NCBI GenBank assembly: GCA_963169325.1
Contig: CAUJEY010000296.1
Coordinates: 1-35,563 of the forward strand
Length of the DNA stretch: 35,563 nt
Reading direction: 5' to 3'
Source of the DNA: Bacteroidota bacterium
Lineage (GTDB): Bacteria; Bacteroidota; Bacteroidia; Chitinophagales; Saprospiraceae
Shown here: piece after piece, positions 7,667 through 16,059 of the stretch
How positions within the stretch are numbered: the first letter of the stretch is position 1
Layout: every line of letters begins with the position of its first letter
Notes under the pieces: generated by a model
What the model was told of the DNA's origin: nothing
Database searches by the model: none
The model's input: the letters and a program-made list of their open reading frames with translations, nothing else
Translations under genes and position numbers: made by a program

Positions 7667-7719
7667 GAGTGCGAATGTCAGCTCAATAGGTTATTTTCGC
7701 GTTCGATCATAACCCGCAC

Positions 7720-9228
7720 ATGTCCAGCAGCATTCTGTTTACCCATTCTTACTTTTACCGCTTCGACCCGAAGCAATGGAAGGCCCAACAGCCCTACCCA
7801 CCCTACGGCACCATTTATGCCGCCGCGCTGATGCGGGAATGCGGATTCGACGTATCGCTATTCGATACCAACCTGCGGGAAAGTCCCGACGAGATATTAT
7901 CCGAACTGGAAGCGCAAAGGCCTGAATACTTAGTCCTGTACGACGACGGCTTCAACTACCTGACCAAGATGTGCCTCACCAACATGCGCGAAGCCGCATT
8001 CCGCATGGCCAAACTGGGCAAACAACAAGGCTGCACCGTTATCGTCAACAGCAGCGACAGCACCGACCACTATGAAGAATACCTGCGTCAGGGCGCCGAT
8101 TTCGTCGTTCTGGGCGAAGGCGAAATCACCCTTCGCGAACTGATTCTCGCACTCGAATCGGGCGTTACCGATTTCGCGGCCATCCCGGGTGTCGCTTATT
8201 CGATTGCGGATTGCGTATTGCAGATTACGGATTATCCTGAGCCCCGGGGAAAATCCGCAATCCGCAATCCGCAATCCGTAATTCGCACCTCTCCCAGGCC
8301 GGTTTTACACGATCTCGACAGCCTGCCCGACCCTGCCTGGGATCTTGTGGACATAGAAGCCTACCGCGATATCTGGATGCGGCATCACGGCTACTTTTCC
8401 CTGAATTTAGCCACCACCCGCGGCTGCCCCTACAAATGCAACTGGTGCGCCAAACCCATCTACGGCAATCGCTACAACACCCGGAGCCCGGAACGTGTGG
8501 CCGCCGAAATCGAAATGCTCATCGAACGCTACGGGGCCCGGCATTTCTGGATGTCCGATGATATCTTCGGTCTTAAGCCGCGCTGGGTGCAGACTTTCCG
8601 CGATCTGGTGCAGGCCAAAGGGTTAAAATTTAGCTATAAAATACAGAGCCGGGTGGATCTGTTGCTCAAAGAAGACAACATCGACGCGCTGGTGGCCAGC
8701 GGACTGCGGCAGGTATGGGTAGGCGCCGAGAGCGGTTCGCAGAAAATCCTGGATGCCATGGATAAGGGGACTACGGTACAGGAAATCCGGGATGCCACCC
8801 ATCTCCTCAAACAAAAAGGCGTGGAAGTCTGCTTTTTTCTCCAGTTTGGCTACCTGGACGAAACACGGGAAGACATTGAACAAACCATCGCACTGGTGGA
8901 GGAGTTGGTGCCTTATGATATCGGCGTTTCGGTGAGTTACCCCTTGCCCGGTACCGGTTTTTACGAAAAAGTAAAAAACCTGCTGGGCGATAAACAAAAC
9001 TGGAGCCACTCCGATGATTTGGCCGTGATGTACCCTGCTACCTATTCGCCCCAATTTTACCGGCGCCTGCACCGGCTGGTTCATAAACGGTTCCGGTTGC
9101 GGCAGGGCATGCAGGAATTGCGGCGGCTGGCCCACGGCGCCAAAGCGGATCTGCGCCGGGCCTTGCTGACCCTGTATTATGCCCCGGCAGCCATGTTGGA
9201 TACCTGGCGGCTGAAAAGATTGGAATAA
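7720..9228 (+). CDS. B12-binding domain radical SAM protein
   Basis: A 502-residue protein with an N-terminal cobalamin-binding-like Rossmann domain (about 1-155; conserved PPYGTIYAAALMRECGFDVSLFD, shown in part, and GADFVVLGEGE near 125-134). The radical SAM core contains CPYKCNWC (Cys236, 240, 243), the 4Fe-4S/AdoMet motif. A C-terminal tail follows. Members of this class do methyl transfers or ring rearrangements on lipids, cofactors or natural products; the substrate here cannot be told. Residues about 161-190 (VAYSIADCVLQITDYPEP to RNPQSVIRT) are encoded by a palindromic repeat inserted in frame and are unlike the family between GVAY and the next conserved part. The gene stands alone between a terminator and a convergent neighbour. 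The ATG at 7720 gives the usual N-terminus. Confidence 0.88.
   Translation: MSSSILFTHSYFYRFDPKQWKAQQPYPPYGTIYAAALMRECGFDVSLFDTNLRESPDEILSELEAQRPEYLVLYDDGFNYLTKMCLTNMREAAFRMAKLGKQQGCTVIVNSSDSTDHYEEYLRQGADFVVLGEGEITLRELILALESGVTDFAAIPGVAYSIADCVLQITDYPEPRGKSAIRNPQSVIRTSPRPVLHDLDSLPDPAWDLVDIEAYRDIWMRHHGYFSLNLATTRGCPYKCNWCAKPIYGNRYNTRSPERVAAEIEMLIERYGARHFWMSDDIFGLKPRWVQTFRDLVQAKGLKFSYKIQSRVDLLLKEDNIDALVASGLRQVWVGAESGSQKILDAMDKGTTVQEIRDATHLLKQKGVEVCFFLQFGYLDETREDIEQTIALVEELVPYDIGVSVSYPLPGTGFYEKVKNLLGDKQNWSHSDDLAVMYPATYSPQFYRRLHRLVHKRFRLRQGMQELRRLAHGAKADLRRALLTLYYAPAAMLDTWRLKRLE
8202..8287. repeat. Word-built palindrome inserted in frame in the radical SAM gene
   Basis: The left arm (8202-8233) is a tandem of an 8-bp word GATTGCGG with variants (GATTGCGT, ATTGCAG, ATTACGG). 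The right arm (about 8252-8286) is its inverse, AATCCGC repeated, ending AATCCGTAATTCGC. The loop contains CCCCGGGG. Construction and arm length match the intergenic elements of this window, yet this one lies wholly inside a coding region, with the reading frame kept open. Confidence 0.85.
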
Positions 9229-9260
9229 TAGACATGTTGCTGTGGGTTAGACGTAAAACA

Positions 9261-9290
9261 ACGGATAAAATCTAATCCGTCTTTCTCTTT
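9261..9290. terminator. Weak terminator-like hairpin between convergent genes
   Basis: ACGGAT (9261-9266) pairs with ATCCGT (9275-9280), followed by a T-rich stretch. It overlaps the end of the Ig-like lipoprotein gene. The short stem makes the call weak. Confidence 0.3.
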
Positions 9291-10960
9291 TGCGCTTTAT
9301 CTGCGGCTATATCCAGGCTAGCCTCTACTTCCCAATTGGCACGCAGCGGTTCCAGTTTTCGCGCGTAAATCGGCTCTGGTTGCCGGTGAGCGAAATAATT
9401 CCCGGGGTCCCAACGGCCGTTGCCGTTTTGGTCGCCGATAAGCGTGGCGGTGTACGTTACGGGTTGAAGTTTGCTGAATACAAACCGTTGTTCCGGCGTT
9501 GTGGCCGTAAAAACACGTTCCTCTTCGAGGGCATTTCCATTGAGCAATTGCAGCACGTACGGCTGGCCGGGAATTAAATTTTTAAGGGTAAGGTTCAGTG
9601 CGCCCAATTTTTTTTCCACCGGCGCAACAAGTATACGCGTCAGGGTATCGGCATTGGCGGTTCCGTACATATCCGTTACGGCTCCGGGGAGCAGCGTCAG
9701 CGTATAAGCTTTGCCCTCCGCCCAGGTGGCTTGAAGCCGGAGCGCACGCGGGCCCACCGAGTCGGGCGCCACTATGAAATCACGAATGGGCACGGAATCC
9801 GGGTTTAGCAACCATTTTGTGGTATCGAATTCGGCCACCGGGCTGCTGAACAGTAACACCAGTGGTTTATTCGGGTTGATATTGCTGGTTTTGGGAGGAA
9901 GTTTGATTTTGCCTTCGGCCGGCGCGGGATCGGCCGGGCGGTTGCGGCGCTGGTCGACGACGGCCGGCGCGCGTTCGTCGGCAAAGGCCAGTTGGTTGCC
10001 GGCCAAAAAAGTACTGCGCGAAAGGGCTTTTACCGAAATTGTGTCTTTCCCGGCGATCAGTTTCCAGGCCACGGAATCGGGCCGGTCGTACCAAATGAGG
10101 ATAGTGTCTTTATCGCGTTCCTGTAGCCATTTCAGGCCCGGCAAATCCGGTTGAAGGGAAATACTGTCAGGCGCCGTAGTATAGCCTAGTTTAATCAGGC
10201 CGTAGCGGTTGGCATTTGGCGAAATCAGTTGAAGCGCCGGCGTCGGTTTAAACAAGCGCAATTGCGGGATATTTCCGAAAGAATCGCTCACGGTTAACGG
10301 TTCTTGCAGGAAAGCGATGCGCTCGTTTTCGTTCCATTTCATGTTTTGGTCTACGTCGTCGATCGCGACAGTTTTGAACACACCGGCGCGCACGTTGGGT
10401 ATCGAAAACGCGCCGACCTTGTCGGTCCGGGCCAGGTAATACGGCCGCTCCTTTCGGATGATACTATCCTCGAGGCTGTCGTAGAGCATGACGGAAATGT
10501 TTTCCACCGGCTCGCCGGTGAAAGCATCTACGACGGTACCGGCCACGGACAGGCTGTCGATAAAATCGCCCGTAGAGAACACGAAACGCAGATCCTTGGC
10601 CGGATTGTTTTCATGCAAGTCCTTCACGGCCGTCCCGAAATTGATCGTATAGGTAGTATTGGGGCGGAGCACTTCGTCTTCCTTGAACCGCACGAGCACG
10701 GTTTTTCCTTTCAGCGTGATCTCCGGCCGTTTGGCTAACGGCGGCGATACAAGCACCTGGTTGGCGGCGTCCTGCAGTACCACCCATTCGTCGAAGGTCA
10801 GGCGAACTTCCTTGCCATCGAACCGGGTGGCCATATTGGGCGTACTTTTTTCCGGCACCACGGCGGGAGGGGCGGCATCCTTTGGGCCGCCTTCGGGTAC
10901 AACCGGGCGGGCACAGGCGGCGAGGGTCAGAACCCAGAGAGCAAACAGGTATCGTTTCAT
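9272..10960 (-). CDS. Ig-like domain (Big_5/SbsA type) lipoprotein
   Basis: A 562-residue predicted lipoprotein. The start at 10960 gives MKRYLFALWVLTLAAC, with a lipobox ending in Cys16; the upstream ATG at 10975 adds five residues before it and fits less well. After PEGGPKD, the segment up to about residue 130 (RFDGKEVRLTFDEWV..., PNTTYTINFG...) is a Big_5/SbsA Ig-like domain of the type found in many Bacteroidota surface lipoproteins. A carboxypeptidase-regulatory-like domain follows (SVAGTVVDAFTGEPVENISVMLYD, in part, around 140-210), then a second Ig-like region and a beta-rich tail. It likely faces the periplasm or cell surface. The role is unknown; partners are not visible nearby. Confidence 0.8.
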   Translation of the reverse strand: MKRYLFALWVLTLAACARPVVPEGGPKDAAPPAVVPEKSTPNMATRFDGKEVRLTFDEWVVLQDAANQVLVSPPLAKRPEITLKGKTVLVRFKEDEVLRPNTTYTINFGTAVKDLHENNPAKDLRFVFSTGDFIDSLSVAGTVVDAFTGEPVENISVMLYDSLEDSIIRKERPYYLARTDKVGAFSIPNVRAGVFKTVAIDDVDQNMKWNENERIAFLQEPLTVSDSFGNIPQLRLFKPTPALQLISPNANRYGLIKLGYTTAPDSISLQPDLPGLKWLQERDKDTILIWYDRPDSVAWKLIAGKDTISVKALSRSTFLAGNQLAFADERAPAVVDQRRNRPADPAPAEGKIKLPPKTSNINPNKPLVLLFSSPVAEFDTTKWLLNPDSVPIRDFIVAPDSVGPRALRLQATWAEGKAYTLTLLPGAVTDMYGTANADTLTRILVAPVEKKLGALNLTLKNLIPGQPYVLQLLNGNALEEERVFTATTPEQRFVFSKLQPVTYTATLIGDQNGNGRWDPGNYFAHRQPEPIYARKLEPLRANWEVEASLDIAADKAQKRKTD

Positions 10961-10972
10961 GCGTAGCAGGCG

Positions 10973-10980
10973 CAAAGGTA
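10973..10980 (-). promoter_or_regulatory. -7 element for the Ig-like lipoprotein gene
   Basis: The minus strand reads TACCTTTG 13 bases before the ATG at 10960. The spacing implies a very short leader and supports the shorter start. Confidence 0.5.
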
Positions 10981-11082
10981 GGTCGTGGGGAGGATAACGT
11001 TGCGCCCGAACTAACGCGGCGTTAGCGGTTTTTAATTTTGACTATACACCACAATCTGTAAGAGGGTTAGCGTTTTCCCCAA

Positions 11083-11160
11083 ACCAGAAACCCTCAAACC
11101 AGGAACCATCAAACTTTCCAACCAGGAACCCTCAAACCAGGAACCCTCAAACCAAGAACC
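11083..11160. repeat. One-armed word repeat (AAACCAGGAACCCTC)
   Basis: Five to six degenerate copies of a 15-bp word, AAACCAGGAACCCTC and variants, run up to the stop codon of the large peptidase/barrel gene. I find no matching inverse arm, only AGAGGGTTAG at about 11060. The word belongs to the same family as the elements at 18144, 22105 and 29877. It may be an element that lost one arm. Confidence 0.7.
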
Positions 11161-14100
11161 TTACCACCCCGGCACGATATTCAACCCCCAATACCAGCGG
11201 CGCGCTTCTTTTTTGGCGGAAATGGGATAGGCATAAAACGGCTCGAGTATCAGCGCGCCGAACAGGTTGATCCGTACGGACGCGCCCACGCTTAAGACCG
11301 GTTTATGGATGACGCCGGTGATGGGGGACGGATTTTCCAAATCGCCCGAATTGAAGAAGGCAACTCCGCCATCGGCAAACAGGTTGAAGTCGGTTGGCAG
11401 AAAAAATTTCACCAAACCCAGCGGTTTGGGGCCGAACAACGGCAGCCGCACTTCGGCATTCACCACACCGATTTTACTACCGGCCATTCGATTGAACAGT
11501 TCCGGGTCGTTAGTGTACAGATCATTGGAAGCATAACCGCGAATGAACCAGGAATTGCTAAGAAACAGCGGATATATCTGGTCCGAATTGCCGCCTAAAC
11601 GGCCGTAGCCTAAGGCCCGGAAAGCAAATGTAACAGGCCGTGTCCGGAAATACCGCCTGCCGTCGAGCAGCAGGGTGGTAAAATGATAATCGCCGAAATA
11701 TTGTTCCACGCCGATGCGGTAGCGCCAGCCCTGCAGCGGGGCAGTAAAACCGAAATAGGAGTTGTCGCCTACATAAGCCGCGTTCACGTTGCTCAGGCTA
11801 AGGCTTGAACCGCCAGGTACTCGTCGCCGGTCGGTGCCATACGGGATGTTGGTGCCCCTATAATAATAGGTAGAATATTCGGTAATCCGGGTACTGTAAT
11901 ATTCAAAAGCTGCTCCGATTTCGACCCGTTTGGTGACCGAAAACGGATAAAAGACAAACGCACTGACCCGTTCCTGAAACAGCCGCTCTACCCCGAGCAA
12001 TTCCTCTACAAAAGTATCGACAATGCCAGGACTGTATTCCAGGGGAGTCAGGCGGATGTCGTAGTAAGCCAGCGAACGGTAGGGAATATGGGAAAGCGAA
12101 GCCCCCCAACCGATTCGTTTTTTGTTGTTGATATAAGAAAACTGGCCGGCGGCATCGGATATTTCGCCGTTGAGCGCCAGGCCGGCGTACAGTTGGTTGT
12201 TGCCCAGTATATCGTCGAACAACATATCCACCCCGCCGGCCAGGCCTGTTGCGGCGCCAAAACTGCTGTTTCCCGTGGAAACGCCCACGCCGCCGCCACC
12301 GCCGATATACGAAAGGGAAAAATTCGGTTTGTATTTGGTAGGGGTAAGCGTGGTACTATCCGATACGTCGCGCAGGTTGTTGTCCATCAGTCGCAGGTTG
12401 GTGTTCACCACGTCGCGCCGGCGCGGGTCGAAGGGCGGCAGGGTGGCAGGCACTTTATCCACCTGATAAGCGTCCACCTCGGTCAGGTTAAAATCGGCGG
12501 CTTTGGCCTGGTGGATTTCATAATTGCCTTTGTTATAGTACGTGTACAGGATGCGATCGCGGTCGCCCGATACGGCGATGGCCGGCGCGTAGGGCGTGAT
12601 GCCGGTAATACCGGTTTGAAGATCGGTGGCCTGAAACACCTTTTTCGCCGTCCGGTCATAATAATACAGGTTGCGGAAGCCGTCGCGGTTGCTCAAAAAA
12701 TAAAGGTTTCCTGCCGCGTCGAACTGGGGGTTCATGTTATCGGCGCCGGGAAACAGGTCGAGTTGTTCCGTTTCGCCGGTGGTCATGTCCCGGATGGCGA
12801 GGTTCATCGTCCAGACGCCGTTGCTGCGACCGCGCTGGAGGCTGATTTCGTCGGTAGCGAAGGCTAAGTAACGTCCGTCGGCGCTCCAGGCCGGAAGGAT
12901 TTCGGCGGCCTTGTCGTTGGTGAGCCGGGTTACTTTTTTTGTTTTCAAGTTATACGAGTACAAGTCTGTCTGGCCGTTCACCAGGCCGCTCACTACGATG
13001 GTTTTGCCATCGGGGCTCCACACCGGGTTGTTGAATTCCGGCACTTCTTTCATTCGAATACGCTCGAGGGTTTTTCCTTTAAAGACGTCTTTGATAATCA
13101 GCGTACTGCGTCCCTGTTCATATACATCGAAGGCAAATCGTTTTTCATCGGGCGCCCAAGTGCCGGCGCTTTCGATAAAGTCGAACTGATCTATATGCCC
13201 GTCCTGGGCTGCGCTGGCTACTTTTTTAATAATCTTCCCGGTGCGGGCATCGGCCAGGTACAGGTCGAGGGAAAACAGATTTTTTTCAGACAGGAATATC
13301 AGGTATTTACCGTTTTGGCTGATGGCCGGACTGATGTTCATCGACCCGAAGTTGTCCTCGGAAAGCAGCCGTTTGCCAGGCAAATCTTCTTTTTTCCCTT
13401 TAATTACCCAGCGGCCGTAGTGATTTTTCAGCGCATCCGTCCAGGCAGTGGCTAAGGAATCGGGCGTAGTGCCGAGCGTGAGGCGTATAGCTGGGTCGAG
13501 GCCGTATTTGGCGGTGTTCATAAACAGCGGCCGGATAACCTCGTCGCCATACACGCCGGTTACAAAGGCCCAGAACGACTGCCCCCAGCGGTAGGGGAAA
13601 TATTTGCCGCTGTCCAGATCGCGGAGTTTTTTGGGCAGTTCCTGGTTTTTCACCGCATCGCGCATCCAAAGAGCTGTATGGGCATCTACCCGGCCGATGG
13701 AGAGGTATTCAGCCAGTCCCTCCACCATCCAGAGGGGCAGATTGGCGATGTTCTGGAGCCGGGTGGAGTCGCCGTTAATGACCATGTGATATTGAAAGGC
13801 ATGTACGAGTTCGTGGCCCAGCACATGGTCGGTTTGCTGGTTGGTCATCGCCACGGGGAAGATCACGCGGTTGCGCAGCCCCTCTGTCACGCCGCCAGTG
13901 CCCACGCTGATATCGCCCATGATGGCATTGGTTTGCTGAAAGCCGGCGTGGTCGCTGTAGATCAGCAAGGGATTTTTTTCGGTAAATGTATCCTGAAGCG
14001 CCGCTTGGTGCATTTGATACCAGAGTTCGGCGGTCGCAGCGAGTTCTTTTAGTTTTTCAGGATTGTTCAGGTATTCATAGATGGTGAAATGTTCCGTTTC

Positions 14101-14217
14101 ACTGACATTGAATTGATTATCCTGGTAGCGCGGTTTGTTTCGGCCGAAATATTGGGCATGAAGCGGTTCGGCGGAAAGCGCCAGAAAAACGACGAGCAAA
14201 AAAATAATATATTTCAT
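11161..14217 (-). CDS. Secreted gluzincin-type peptidase with beta-propeller and outer-membrane barrel
   Basis: A 1018-residue protein with a signal peptide (1-22, cleaved after LHA). Residues about 40-290 look like a peptidase MA-type zinc metallopeptidase: HELVH at 135-139 with EGLAEY at 166-171 giving the second Glu. Residues about 290-590 contain TolB/WD40-like PD40 repeats (ISQNGKYLIFLSE, WSPDGKTIVVSG, WSADGRYLAFATD). The last 350 residues are strand-rich, with FIRGY and GVVNAEVRLPLFG, resembling the end of an Omp85/surface-antigen barrel. It probably sits in the outer membrane with the peptidase and propeller on one side. Annotation pipelines may call it TolB-like from the propeller alone. 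It is transcribed singly, with word repeats on both sides. The substrate is unknown. Confidence 0.82.
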   Translation of the reverse strand: MKYIIFLLVVFLALSAEPLHAQYFGRNKPRYQDNQFNVSETEHFTIYEYLNNPEKLKELAATAELWYQMHQAALQDTFTEKNPLLIYSDHAGFQQTNAIMGDISVGTGGVTEGLRNRVIFPVAMTNQQTDHVLGHELVHAFQYHMVINGDSTRLQNIANLPLWMVEGLAEYLSIGRVDAHTALWMRDAVKNQELPKKLRDLDSGKYFPYRWGQSFWAFVTGVYGDEVIRPLFMNTAKYGLDPAIRLTLGTTPDSLATAWTDALKNHYGRWVIKGKKEDLPGKRLLSEDNFGSMNISPAISQNGKYLIFLSEKNLFSLDLYLADARTGKIIKKVASAAQDGHIDQFDFIESAGTWAPDEKRFAFDVYEQGRSTLIIKDVFKGKTLERIRMKEVPEFNNPVWSPDGKTIVVSGLVNGQTDLYSYNLKTKKVTRLTNDKAAEILPAWSADGRYLAFATDEISLQRGRSNGVWTMNLAIRDMTTGETEQLDLFPGADNMNPQFDAAGNLYFLSNRDGFRNLYYYDRTAKKVFQATDLQTGITGITPYAPAIAVSGDRDRILYTYYNKGNYEIHQAKAADFNLTEVDAYQVDKVPATLPPFDPRRRDVVNTNLRLMDNNLRDVSDSTTLTPTKYKPNFSLSYIGGGGGVGVSTGNSSFGAATGLAGGVDMLFDDILGNNQLYAGLALNGEISDAAGQFSYINNKKRIGWGASLSHIPYRSLAYYDIRLTPLEYSPGIVDTFVEELLGVERLFQERVSAFVFYPFSVTKRVEIGAAFEYYSTRITEYSTYYYRGTNIPYGTDRRRVPGGSSLSLSNVNAAYVGDNSYFGFTAPLQGWRYRIGVEQYFGDYHFTTLLLDGRRYFRTRPVTFAFRALGYGRLGGNSDQIYPLFLSNSWFIRGYASNDLYTNDPELFNRMAGSKIGVVNAEVRLPLFGPKPLGLVKFFLPTDFNLFADGGVAFFNSGDLENPSPITGVIHKPVLSVGASVRINLFGALILEPFYAYPISAKKEARRWYWGLNIVPGW

Positions 14218-14248
14218 AGTCGTTCTGATTGGGTGAACACGGTTGTGT

Positions 14249-14345
14249 ATGGTGTTTTAGTGTTTTTGTGCTTCAGTGTTTTAGTAGGGATCTCGTTTGG
14301 ACAAAAACACTAAAACACCGAGGCACAAAAACACCCAAACACCAT
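14249..14345. repeat. Word-built inverted repeat (GTGTTTTAGTGTTTTTGTG word)
   Basis: The left arm (14249-14286) and right arm (14308-14344) are inverse copies with few mismatches, each made of GTGTTTTA / GTGTTTTTGTG units. The central loop is about 20 bases. It lies upstream of both the minus-strand peptidase gene and the plus-strand UbiA-like gene, so here the element sits between divergent starts and not between gene ends. Confidence 0.8.
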
Positions 14346-14482
14346 CCTTTAACAAAAATAGACGCAAAAAATACTTGTATAAGCAGGGTGTGCCACGTTA
14401 AAGATTGTTTAAATAACCTGGCAATAGCTTGCCACTGTGTCATACCGCAAGTGCCGGGAATATTAAATGTGAGGTGCGATAA

Positions 14483-15250
14483 ATGAATGTTTACCCGTTT
14501 GTTCAATTGTTTTGGATCGGTGCTTGTGCCCTCGCTATGCTTTTGCAAACACATCTACTGCTGCATGGCGAACCGCCTTCCGGTTGGCTGGCTGGGTTTG
14601 TGTTTTGCGCCACGGTGTTCGGCTATAACTTTTCGGCGCCCCGTTGGCGTGGCCAGGTAGCTTGGGGTATCGGTCTGGTGGGCGCCTGGTGTTTTTGGAA
14701 ACTTTCTGCCGTCCAGCAAATCGGGGTATTCGTTCCGGTGATGATCTGGTTGTTGTATTATGACATACGACAACCAGAGGGCGCCGGTTTGCGCAGGTAT
14801 CCTGTACTCAAGCCGGTGGCTATTGCCGTTGCCTGGGCTTGGGTGACGGTGCTCCTACCAATGTCCTTGGAGCAGTGGACGGACGCCACAGTGCTTCTTG
14901 TTGGGCGGGCGGCTTTTATTTTTGCCCTGGCCCTGGCATACGATCTGTGTGATGAGGCTTGCGATCGCCGGCAGGGATTTGTCACCCTAGTCTTGCAACT
15001 GGGGCCGCGCAAAGCTTTCCGGTTGATTGACGCTGCCCTTTTATTGTCAGCCGCTTGTTGTTGCCTGAATTATATTTTAGGCCTGTATACCCTGGAGGCG
15101 ACCCTGGCGTTGATGCTCTCTTTAATACTCGGCAGGCAGATCATACGCAATGTAATGCCCGGGAGTGCCTGGGGCGACTGGCGGAAAGTGGCAATCGATG
15201 GGTTGATGGTGTTGCAATTGGGCTTGGTGTGGGTTTCTACACCAAATTAA
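14483..15250 (+). CDS. UbiA-superfamily-like polytopic membrane protein
   Basis: A 255-residue protein with about eight hydrophobic segments. The spacing and the conserved spots FGYNF (near 48-52), a KPVAIAVAWAWVTVLLP helix (near 110-126) and YDLCDEACDRRQG (near 153-165) resemble UbiA prenyltransferase relatives common in Bacteroidota. The second aspartate-rich motif is present in the YD...D..D pattern, but the first NDxxD motif is not, so catalytic activity is doubtful. The substrate is unknown. An unknown lipoprotein gene follows 50 bases later on the same strand. The ATG at 14483 opens directly into the first helix. Confidence 0.65.
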   Translation: MNVYPFVQLFWIGACALAMLLQTHLLLHGEPPSGWLAGFVFCATVFGYNFSAPRWRGQVAWGIGLVGAWCFWKLSAVQQIGVFVPVMIWLLYYDIRQPEGAGLRRYPVLKPVAIAVAWAWVTVLLPMSLEQWTDATVLLVGRAAFIFALALAYDLCDEACDRRQGFVTLVLQLGPRKAFRLIDAALLLSAACCCLNYILGLYTLEATLALMLSLILGRQIIRNVMPGSAWGDWRKVAIDGLMVLQLGLVWVSTPN

Positions 15251-15300
15251 GTAACTCTCTGGTCCGGTATTTCTTCATTTTTGCAACAAAAAAATCCACG

Positions 15301-16038
15301 ATGTTTCGATTTTTCATGGTTTTGGCCTCCTTACTTGTTTTACTTCATGCCTGTTCAGATGGTAAACGCAATATCCGCGACTACTACTTTCCGGGAGAAG
15401 CCTTACAGGAAGGGTTGGTATATGTGTACAGTTCAGAGGAGGGCGATACCAGCGAACAACGCTACTGGTATTACCGCAGTTTTAAACGCGACAGCGGTCT
15501 TTTTATGGCCGGCACGCAATACGACCGCCATTTTGAGATCGTCCAGATGTTGCGTGAAAAGCTGGTAGGCAACGGCTCCCTGGCGCGCAACAGTTCTCTG
15601 TACGAAACAGACACGGCTACAGGCGTGGCCAAACCTATTCCGGCCATTATAGAATCGCCCGACCTGTTTCCATTTGAGGTAACGGATTCGTTGGGGGTGT
15701 TTTTGTTCAGCTTGAAATACCACCCGCTGTTCGATACCGCGGCCACTATTTACATCATCCGCAACCGCCGGTACCTGGGCGACGGTCCCGATTTTGAATT
15801 TGCCGGAAAAAAATACCCGACGATCCGGTTTGGCCTGCGCGAAGCCATTGGGAACGAAAAACAAGGCGCCTCCGAGGTGGAAGGCGAGGGGGAAGAATGG
15901 TATGCCAAAGGGCTCGGCCTGGTGTATTACCAAAAATCGTTTGCCGAAGGCAAAATACGGTACGTTTTTCGGCTGAAAGAAACCTTTCCGATGACGGAAC
16001 TGGAGCGGCGGGCGAAGCAGCACTTTGACGAGCATTGA
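15301..16038 (+). CDS. Unknown lipoprotein
   Basis: A 245-residue protein starting MFRFFMVLASLLVLLHAC, a classic lipoprotein signal with the lipid-accepting Cys18. The body is mixed alpha/beta, rich in Tyr and charged residues, with no motif I can assign (segments such as RYWYYRSFKRDSGLFMAGTQ and DFEFAGKKYPTIRFG). I do not recognise the family; it is probably a periplasmic or outer-membrane lipoprotein. A longer frame starts at 15055 within the preceding gene, but the lipoprotein signal at 15301 decides the start. It ends 21 bases from the convergent WecA-like gene. It may be cotranscribed with the UbiA-like gene. Confidence 0.75.
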   Translation: MFRFFMVLASLLVLLHACSDGKRNIRDYYFPGEALQEGLVYVYSSEEGDTSEQRYWYYRSFKRDSGLFMAGTQYDRHFEIVQMLREKLVGNGSLARNSSLYETDTATGVAKPIPAIIESPDLFPFEVTDSLGVFLFSLKYHPLFDTAATIYIIRNRRYLGDGPDFEFAGKKYPTIRFGLREAIGNEKQGASEVEGEGEEWYAKGLGLVYYQKSFAEGKIRYVFRLKETFPMTELERRAKQHFDEH

Positions 16039-16059
16039 GCAGATTGCCGGACGCGGCAC

